A stretch of 27,888 bases of DNA from Cyanobacteriota bacterium (GTDB lineage: Bacteria; Cyanobacteriota; Cyanobacteriia; Leptolyngbyales; Leptolyngbyaceae). The position numbers were made by a program, and so were the translations under genes. The DNA is taken from NCBI GenBank assembly GCA_027482985.1, contig JAIXVO010000640.1, forward strand, positions 1 through 27,888, given 5' to 3'. Below are positions 22,921-27,888 of this stretch, in pieces. Position 1 is the first letter of the stretch. Every line of letters begins with the position of its first letter. The notes beneath the pieces were generated by a model. That model was not told the origin of the DNA. It did not search any database and saw only the letters and a program-made list of their open reading frames with translations.

Positions 22921-25900
22921 TCACCGTTGCGCCCCTGACCGACTGGCGACCTGGAGTTGCGTCAAGTATTGCACCGTGGGCGGACTGGCGGGTACCGTCA
23001 CCACTTGCGTCAATTGCGCCAGTAAATTCGACCAGGTGATGCCTGCCAAATTCGAGAGCACCAGATGGGCATCTTTGACCCGGCTTAATTCGCCCAGCCC
23101 GATCGCCCACATCCCGGCACGAATCGCCGCTTCAATGCCCGCCGCTGCATCTTCCACCACGACACAGTGCTCCGGCGCAATCCCCAGTTGCCGAGCGGCG
23201 TGCAGGAAGACATCCGGGGCGGGTTTGGAGTGGGTCACGCTGGTGCCATCGGCGATCGCGTCCATCAAGTCCATAATGCCGAGGCGTTGCAGGACTTCCG
23301 GTGCATTTTTGCTGGCGGAGCCGAGGGCAATTTTGATCCCAGCCGCCTTTAAATCGGCTAACAATGCGGTGACCCCTGGCAACAGGTCAGTAGGGGTGAT
23401 GGTGCGAATCAGTTCCAGGTAATAACCGTTCTTCCGCTCCATCATGGCCTGGAAGTGGGACTCTGAGACGGGGCGACCGTGGAGCAACCGTTGCAACGAT
23501 TCCTGCCGGGAGATGCCCCGTAAGGACTCATTCAGTTCGCGATCAAAAGGTAAGCCTTCCTCATCCGCCAGCCATTGCCAAGCCTGGTAATGGAACTCGG
23601 AGGTATCTGTAATCACGCCATCTAAATCAAAGATGACAGCCTGAATGTCTGGGTGTTGGGGGGCAGGGAGGGATTCCGCAGCGGGCGATCGCAAGTCAAA
23701 ATTGAAGGTTTGACCGCGCCACTGCAACTGGAATTGCAGCCGCGTCCAGCCATCGGGTAAAGCTGGTACAGCGATCGGGCCGTTGGGCGTAAACTGAATC
23801 CCAGCAAAGCCAAAAATCACGGCTTGCCAGATGCCACCCGCTGATGCTGCATGAATCCCTTCCGCCGCATTACTCCGCACATCCGCCAGATCCACCAGCA
23901 GCGATCGCATGAAGTGATCGTAAGCTTGCTCCGGATGCCCCAAAGCACAGGCCAGAATCGCATGAATCGCCGGACTCAAGGACGACCCATAGGTATGATC
24001 CGTGCGCGGGTTGTAGTAGTCCCAGTTGGTCTGCAAAATCTGGCGATCGCGCAACGTTGCTGCCAGTTCCAATTCTGGCAGGTTAATCAAAGACTGATCG
24101 CTAAAGGCACCCCGCCGCAACAGATACAGCAACATCAAACTGTCAGCCTGCTTCAAAACCTGGCGCTGATTCGCCCCCTCAATCCCCAGAATCACCTGCA
24201 TCGATTGCAAGCGGGGTTCATACGCGTCCAGATCCACATCCGTCAGGTCAAAGAAGCCTTCAAACTGCTCAATCAAGCCCGTTTGCGGATCTTGGGGCAC
24301 CCACAGATGGGCAATCACATCGCCCCAATGCCGTAACCGCGTCGGGGTGAGGTCGAGCGCCGTTTGCAGCGCGATCGCCGTTTCGGGATGGTGGATTTCC
24401 AGCCAATCCCACAGTTTCAGCGCCGTTTGCAGATGCCATTGCACCATGCGATTAGTGAAGGCGTTGTTATCCACCCGCTCATGGTATTCGTCCGGGCCAA
24501 TCACATCCCGAATCTCGTAGCGATCGCGCTCTGGGTTCCACTCCACCCGACTGCCCCAATACACCGCCGTATCCAGCAGCATTTCCGCCCCGCAATGGCA
24601 CATCCACTCATCGTCGCGAGTCGCTTGCCAATATTGCCAGGTGGCATAGGCCACGTCGGTATTAATGTGCAGTTCCAGATCGCCACACCAGATCCGCACG
24701 AGTGCCTTCGGATCATGGGCATGGGGCACCCAGTTGGGCGTGACTTCATCCCCACTATCAGCACTTTCCCACACATACAACGCGCCTTCATAACCCGCCC
24801 GCGCCGCCTTCCGTCGGGCACCGGGGAGGGTTTTGTAGCGGTAGGACAGCAAGTTGCGAGCTAATTCCGGCTGGGTATAAACCAGGAACGGCAGCATGAA
24901 AATTTCCGTGTCCCAGAAGACGTGCCCCCGGTAGGCGAACCCCGACAGCGCTTTGGCGGGAATGCTGACGCGATCGCTGTGGCGGGGGGCTGCCGACAGC
25001 AGTTGGAACAGGTTGTAACGCATCGCCAGTTGCGCCGTGTGATCGCCCTCAATCACCACATCGCTGGTCTGCCAAACCGTAGCCCAAGCCGCTTCATGGG
25101 CGCGTAACAACGCGTGGTAAGGCGGCAGATGATTCAACGTAGAAATCGCCTGTCGCACCGGATGATCAGTATCCAGGGAGGTGAACAGGGTGACAATCTT
25201 CTCGACTCGCATCTGTTGTCCCGGTGCCAGACTGAAGGCCGCGATCGCGGCAGTATGTCCCTGGAAGGCCAGACTTTGCACTGCGGCGGGCTGATCACCC
25301 GTGAGCTGCAGATAGGTGGCGATCGCGAGGTCAATTTTGGATTTGCGGCTGCGCACGTGAATCCAGGTCAGGTGCTCGTGCGCCGCCTGATCGACCTGAT
25401 CCCAGTGAATTAAGCCTTCGTTATCGGGATAGCCATTTAAGTTCGCATGGACTTCGACACGCCCCGCGAAATCGAGCGATCGCACCGTACAAGCCAATGC
25501 GGCCACATGGCAATCATCCAGACTGACGAATCGCTGAAACTCGAATTCCAGCGTATGACCCGCCGGACTTTGCCACCGGACACAGCGCTGCAACACCCCG
25601 CGATGTAGGTTTAGCCAGCGTTTGTAGTCTAAAATTTTGCCCTGATCCAACCGAAACCGTTGCCAGTCAGCGTCACTTTCGGCTTTGATCTGAATCATCA
25701 AAGCCAACCAATCTGGACAGTTGGCTAATTCCGTCACCACGACGGGTGCAGCGTCGTATACACCATTAATCAAGGTCGCAGCAGCACTACCGGGATAGCC
25801 TTCTTCAAAGGTGCCACGCGTCCCCAAATAACCGTTACTCAGCGTAAAAACAGTTTCTTTGTGGTGCAATTGTGTGGGGAGAAAAGTGCCTTCGGTGGTC

Positions 25901-25929
25901 TCAAACACCACCCAATCAAAGTTTTCCAT
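22921..25929 (-). CDS. GH65 alpha-glucoside phosphorylase fused to beta-phosphoglucomutase
   Basis: A 1002-residue fusion. Residues 1-270 are the GH65 N-terminal beta-sandwich, opening ETVFTLSNGYLGTRGTFEEG. About 290-690 form the (alpha/alpha)6 catalytic barrel, with GHVFWDTEIFMLPF (335-348) and the general acid Glu481 in IGPDEYHERVDNNAFTN. A small C-terminal sheet ends near 748. Residues 761-965 are a HAD-type beta-phosphoglucomutase: nucleophile Asp768 and acid Asp770 in VIFDLDGVITDT, GSASKN, SKPAPDVF and EDAAAGIEAA. The barrel phosphorolyses an alpha-glucobiose (trehalose, maltose, kojibiose or nigerose type) to glucose and beta-glucose 1-phosphate, and the mutase makes glucose 6-phosphate. 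The exact disaccharide cannot be read from motifs alone. The fusion removes the need for a separate mutase. The ATG at 25929 is monocistronic, with a long AT-rich upstream region. Confidence 0.95.
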   Translation of the reverse strand: MENFDWVVFETTEGTFLPTQLHHKETVFTLSNGYLGTRGTFEEGYPGSAAATLINGVYDAAPVVVTELANCPDWLALMIQIKAESDADWQRFRLDQGKILDYKRWLNLHRGVLQRCVRWQSPAGHTLEFEFQRFVSLDDCHVAALACTVRSLDFAGRVEVHANLNGYPDNEGLIHWDQVDQAAHEHLTWIHVRSRKSKIDLAIATYLQLTGDQPAAVQSLAFQGHTAAIAAFSLAPGQQMRVEKIVTLFTSLDTDHPVRQAISTLNHLPPYHALLRAHEAAWATVWQTSDVVIEGDHTAQLAMRYNLFQLLSAAPRHSDRVSIPAKALSGFAYRGHVFWDTEIFMLPFLVYTQPELARNLLSYRYKTLPGARRKAARAGYEGALYVWESADSGDEVTPNWVPHAHDPKALVRIWCGDLELHINTDVAYATWQYWQATRDDEWMCHCGAEMLLDTAVYWGSRVEWNPERDRYEIRDVIGPDEYHERVDNNAFTNRMVQWHLQTALKLWDWLEIHHPETAIALQTALDLTPTRLRHWGDVIAHLWVPQDPQTGLIEQFEGFFDLTDVDLDAYEPRLQSMQVILGIEGANQRQVLKQADSLMLLYLLRRGAFSDQSLINLPELELAATLRDRQILQTNWDYYNPRTDHTYGSSLSPAIHAILACALGHPEQAYDHFMRSLLVDLADVRSNAAEGIHAASAGGIWQAVIFGFAGIQFTPNGPIAVPALPDGWTRLQFQLQWRGQTFNFDLRSPAAESLPAPQHPDIQAVIFDLDGVITDTSEFHYQAWQWLADEEGLPFDRELNESLRGISRQESLQRLLHGRPVSESHFQAMMERKNGYYLELIRTITPTDLLPGVTALLADLKAAGIKIALGSASKNAPEVLQRLGIMDLMDAIADGTSVTHSKPAPDVFLHAARQLGIAPEHCVVVEDAAAGIEAAIRAGMWAIGLGELSRVKDAHLVLSNLAGITWSNLLAQLTQVVTVPASPPTVQYLTQLQVASRSGAQR

Positions 25930-26128
25930 GCAGATCCAAGGTTAGGGAAATATACATTGCCTTTTGATATCCTTCCTTACTCAGAAATAAACGCACATCC
26001 GAGAAAAAATGATGTAGGAAATCGATCAGCTTCTATAGAAAACTTTAGAAAATTTTTCCTCTCCTCAGCCATACGGATCGCCCTACAGTCCGCACTTTTA
26101 CCGATCTATGAGAATTTTAGTTAATTTA

Positions 26129-26169
26129 AATTTAGCTAAAAATTTCTCGCTCATGCGAATAGCTAAATT
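26129..26169. promoter_or_regulatory. 10-bp inverted repeat upstream of the GH65 fusion
   Basis: AATTTAGCTA (26129-26138) and TAGCTAAATT (26160-26169) are perfect inverted arms across 21 nt, about two helical turns centre to centre. It lies 200 bp upstream of the GH65 start in AT-rich DNA. The geometry fits a dimeric regulator bound at two half-sites, but no family was matched. Confidence 0.4.
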
Positions 26170-26201
26170 CCAGATCAGATGCTTCAGGGAGAGTCGTAAA
26201 T

Positions 26202-26231
26202 AACCACTCACACGGATTAAAAGTGAGGGTT
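26202..26231 (+). promoter_or_regulatory. Hairpin overlapping a Shine-Dalgarno-like sequence
   Basis: AACC-A-CTCAC pairs with GTGAG-GGTT (9 bp, one bulged A, 11-nt loop). The 3' arm contains GAGGG, 8 nt before an ATG at 26238 that opens a 17-codon frame ending at 26291. The arrangement resembles a leader with a hidden ribosome binding site, but the short frame has no known match. The rest of 25930-26418 shows no gene. Confidence 0.25.
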
Positions 26232-26368
26232 AACTCTATGGCAACGGCTATATCAGAAACAGCCTTATTAATACCTTTATCCTGTCTTTAATTGAGTCTC
26301 AAATGTAGCCTCTCGACTCAGGTTAAACACGGACATTATCATTCAGCATCTTACTGGTTTATAACGTT

Positions 26369-26400
26369 TGGATGCTGCCATCATTGGTCGACAGCATCCA
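26369..26400. terminator. 9-bp hairpin downstream of the 88-residue membrane protein gene
   Basis: TGGATGCTG (26369-26377) pairs perfectly with CAGCATCCA (26392-26400) over a 14-nt loop, 18 bp beyond the minus-strand stop. There is no strong T-run, so it is a possible weak terminator of the small gene. Confidence 0.4.
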
Positions 26401-26418
26401 GTGGGCGTGAGTTTGGAG

Positions 26419-26685
26419 TTAACGGACGGAGTCGTCAGTCGCGGTGTAAATCGAGTCAGGCATCTGTAGCACGGGTTGCAGTTGAGTGGTAGGGACAGAT
26501 TGCCACTGGCGGAAGCGACGGCGATCGGCGTCATTAACCAAGCCGACGAACACCATCAACACGATCGCTACGGCTAGCACACCCAAAAACGCATTCGAGA
26601 CCTCGCTGTTGGGATCGGGGGCACGATTGCGGCTGCCCATCAACACGACAAAAACCTGATCATCATCTCTGGAACTTCTAGACAT
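26419..26685 (-). CDS. Small single-span membrane protein, unknown
   Basis: The protein has 88 residues from the ATG at 26685, supported by GGAG 9 nt upstream. A longer frame from 26847 lacks such support and would cross the promoter region. The N-terminus is charged (MSRSSRDDDQ) and followed by VFVVLMGSRNRAPDPNSEVS. One strong transmembrane segment (NAFLGVLAVAIVLMVFVGLV, about 33-52) follows, then a basic stop-transfer NDADRRRFRQW and a polar tail. I do not recognise the family. It is transcribed divergently from the NB-ARC ATPase across 216 bp containing two dyads, so shared regulation is possible. Small single-span proteins beside STAND ATPases sometimes act as membrane effectors or immunity factors, but nothing in the sequence proves that here. 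Confidence 0.6.
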   Translation of the reverse strand: MSRSSRDDDQVFVVLMGSRNRAPDPNSEVSNAFLGVLAVAIVLMVFVGLVNDADRRRFRQWQSVPTTQLQPVLQMPDSIYTATDDSVR

Positions 26686-26783
26686 GGGGCTGTTCTCCAA
26701 GCGGTAGACAGGGCAGTAAAAATCACCTGTCTTCACTATCGCGATGGATTGAAATATCGCCAATTCAGAGAATTTAAGCCTCA

Positions 26784-26851
26784 TTCCGCTGACTGAAGAA
26801 AACTGAAGCGGAAATTCCGTACAGCCAACTACAGCAACATTCAGCAATGTT
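26784..26851. promoter_or_regulatory. Two dyads in the divergent promoter of the small membrane protein and NB-ARC gene
   Basis: TTCCGCT (26784-26790) and AGCGGAA (26807-26813) form a 7-bp dyad over 16 nt. AACATT-CAGC-AATGTT (26836-26851) forms a second, tighter one. A possible promoter for the ATPase is TTCAGC at 26841-26846, 16 bp, then TAAATA near 26863. The dyads suit an operator between divergent genes. Confidence 0.35.
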
Positions 26852-26901
26852 CAGCATAAACTAAATATCAGCATCTATCCTTTCGCTCCTGCTGCCAATC
26901 T

Positions 26902-27888
26902 ATGAACGCGGATGAAGCGCTCCGACTCGTTGACGATCTGCTTCAGCAGGCGGGTGAAAAACCGCTGAACGATTTGCAGCGTGCCATCTTTCGCGGGTCT
27001 TGGGGCGGGCAGAGTTACAAAGAGATTCGCCAGGACTGTCCCCAGGTCAGCCTGGAACACATCATGCGCAATGTGGGGCCGGATCTCTGGAAGTTGTTAA
27101 GCCGAGTAGCTACTGAGCAAGTGGGAGAACCGATCAAAGTGCGCAAAGAGGCGCTACAAGGACCGCTAGAGCGAGTGCGCGATCGACTCCCAGGCCCCAA
27201 AACGATCGCCCCCTTAACCTCAGATCTGGACTTTGACCCTAATGCCACTCCGTCGCTGCTACCAGACCTACCAGAATTGCCGGAGCCGTTTGCCGCAAAC
27301 GAATTGGAGTGGCAGACCCAGACTGTAAACCGCGCCCAGGATTGGGGGCACGCACCTGCCGCCTCTCAGTTTCAGGGGCGATCGCAGGAACTCGCCACGC
27401 TGGATCAATGGGTAGAAGAAGAGGGCTGTCGCCTGATCTCCTTGACGGGGACAGCGGGGGTCGGGAAAACGGATTTATCGGTGAAAGTGGCCGAACATCT
27501 GCGCGATCGCTTTGAGTGGATGATCTGGCGATCGCTCGATCCAGCGATCACTGGATGTGCACCACCTTCCCTGCCAGAACTCCTGACGAATATCCTGACC
27601 TTTCTCACGGGGTCAGCCCCCACCCCCACCCTCAACACGCTCTTGGAGGTGCTGCGGCGGCAGCGCTGCTTGATTGTGCTGGATGGCTTTGAAGCGGTTT
27701 TGCAAGGTCACGTTTTGAGCGGTGACTATTTGCCTGGCTACGAGAACTATGGCGACTTGCTGAAACGCATCAGTGATACGCAGCACCAGAGTTGTTGCTT
27801 GATCACCAGCCGCGAACAGCCCCGCGAGATTGCCGCCCGCGAAGGGGCTAAAACCCCGGTCCGCACCCATTCCCTTCTGGGTCTGGCA
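26902..27888 (+). CDS. vMAP-type HTH + NB-ARC STAND ATPase (partial, C-terminus off the window)
   Basis: The frame is open from the ATG at 26902 to the window edge, giving 329 residues. Residues 1-75 match the helix-turn-helix domain recalled as the vWA-MoxR-associated protein N-terminal domain: EALRLVDDLL, NDLQRAIFRGSWGGQSYKEI, NVGPDLWKLLS. A Pro/acidic linker (95-155) leads to the NB-ARC module: FQGRSQELATLDQW, P-loop GTAGVGKT (183-190, Lys189), Walker B CLIVLDGFE (Asp261) and CCLITSRE (298-304), a sensor-1/RNBS-B-like motif. STAND ATPases of this build usually continue into WD40, TPR or effector domains and are linked to conflict and antiphage functions in multicellular bacteria. The C-terminal sensor/effector is outside the window, so the role is inferred. 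The start lacks a strong Shine-Dalgarno. Confidence 0.9.
   Translation, partial: MNADEALRLVDDLLQQAGEKPLNDLQRAIFRGSWGGQSYKEIRQDCPQVSLEHIMRNVGPDLWKLLSRVATEQVGEPIKVRKEALQGPLERVRDRLPGPKTIAPLTSDLDFDPNATPSLLPDLPELPEPFAANELEWQTQTVNRAQDWGHAPAASQFQGRSQELATLDQWVEEEGCRLISLTGTAGVGKTDLSVKVAEHLRDRFEWMIWRSLDPAITGCAPPSLPELLTNILTFLTGSAPTPTLNTLLEVLRRQRCLIVLDGFEAVLQGHVLSGDYLPGYENYGDLLKRISDTQHQSCCLITSREQPREIAAREGAKTPVRTHSLLGLA

Noticed and set aside
25861..26124. Plus-strand open frame of 87 codons
   Set aside because: It starts inside the GH65 gene on the opposite strand and continues into AT-rich non-coding DNA without coding features.

Overview
The window is chromosomal DNA from a cyanobacterium. The octamer GCGATCGC (HIP1) and its core CGATCG recur throughout coding and non-coding DNA. 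Several genes are cyanobacterial signatures: a thylakoid thioredoxin-like protein of the photosystem I accumulation factor type, a PatA/PixG-type response regulator, LL-diaminopimelate aminotransferase, a GH100 neutral invertase and a PEP-CTERM protein. The large multi-PAS/GAF sensors, the NB-ARC ATPase and the GC-rich intergenic repeats suggest a filamentous, Leptolyngbya-like genome, but genus cannot be decided here.

Layout. 1-1347 (-): N-terminal part of a REC-PAS-PAS-GAF sensor. 1348-1890: repeat-rich gap. 1891-2490 (-): thylakoid thioredoxin-like protein. 2986-3429 (+): Fur-family regulator without CxxC motifs. 3658-4896 (+): dapL, lysine synthesis. 5192-9226 (-): hybrid histidine kinase (GAF, 4 PAS, GAF, kinase, REC), preceded on the same strand by a Nudix hydrolase (9376-10014). 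10166-11413 (+): GT-A-like glycosyltransferase whose end overlaps a convergent invertase (11397-12809, -). 12816-13584: gap with a nested-palindrome repeat. 13585-14742 (+): HExxH membrane protein. 14751-16164 (-): compact MoxR ATPase plus two small conserved hypotheticals. 16495-17676 (+): PatA-like regulator. 17732-19555 (+): ABC exporter. 19826-20722 (+): membrane-anchored Clp-fold serine protease, followed closely by a DUF554 membrane protein (20732-21463). 21603-22742 (+): PEP-CTERM beta-propeller protein. 22921-25929 (-): GH65 phosphorylase fused to beta-phosphoglucomutase. 25930-26418: AT-rich gap with hairpins. 26419-26685 (-): small single-span membrane protein, divergent from 26902-27888 (+), the N-terminal part of a vMAP-HTH/NB-ARC STAND ATPase that runs off the window.

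How genes work together. Carbohydrate genes recur: invertase splits sucrose, the GH65-PGM fusion turns an alpha-glucoside plus phosphate into glucose and glucose 6-phosphate, and a glycosyltransferase lies beside the invertase. They are not one operon. The two PAS/GAF sensors and the PatA-like protein belong to environmental signalling. The most system-like units are (i) MoxR with two tiny downstream genes and (ii) the STAND ATPase with its divergent small membrane protein, whose shared promoter region holds two dyads. The second is the best candidate for an uncharacterised conflict or defence module, but most of the ATPase and everything beyond it lie outside the window.

The intergenic regions hold several dyads and repeat elements: two diverged copies of a folded element of about 98 bp, one inside a 184-bp inverted-repeat frame; a 32-bp hairpin repeat present twice; a 43-nt purine tract; and a G-tract cluster.
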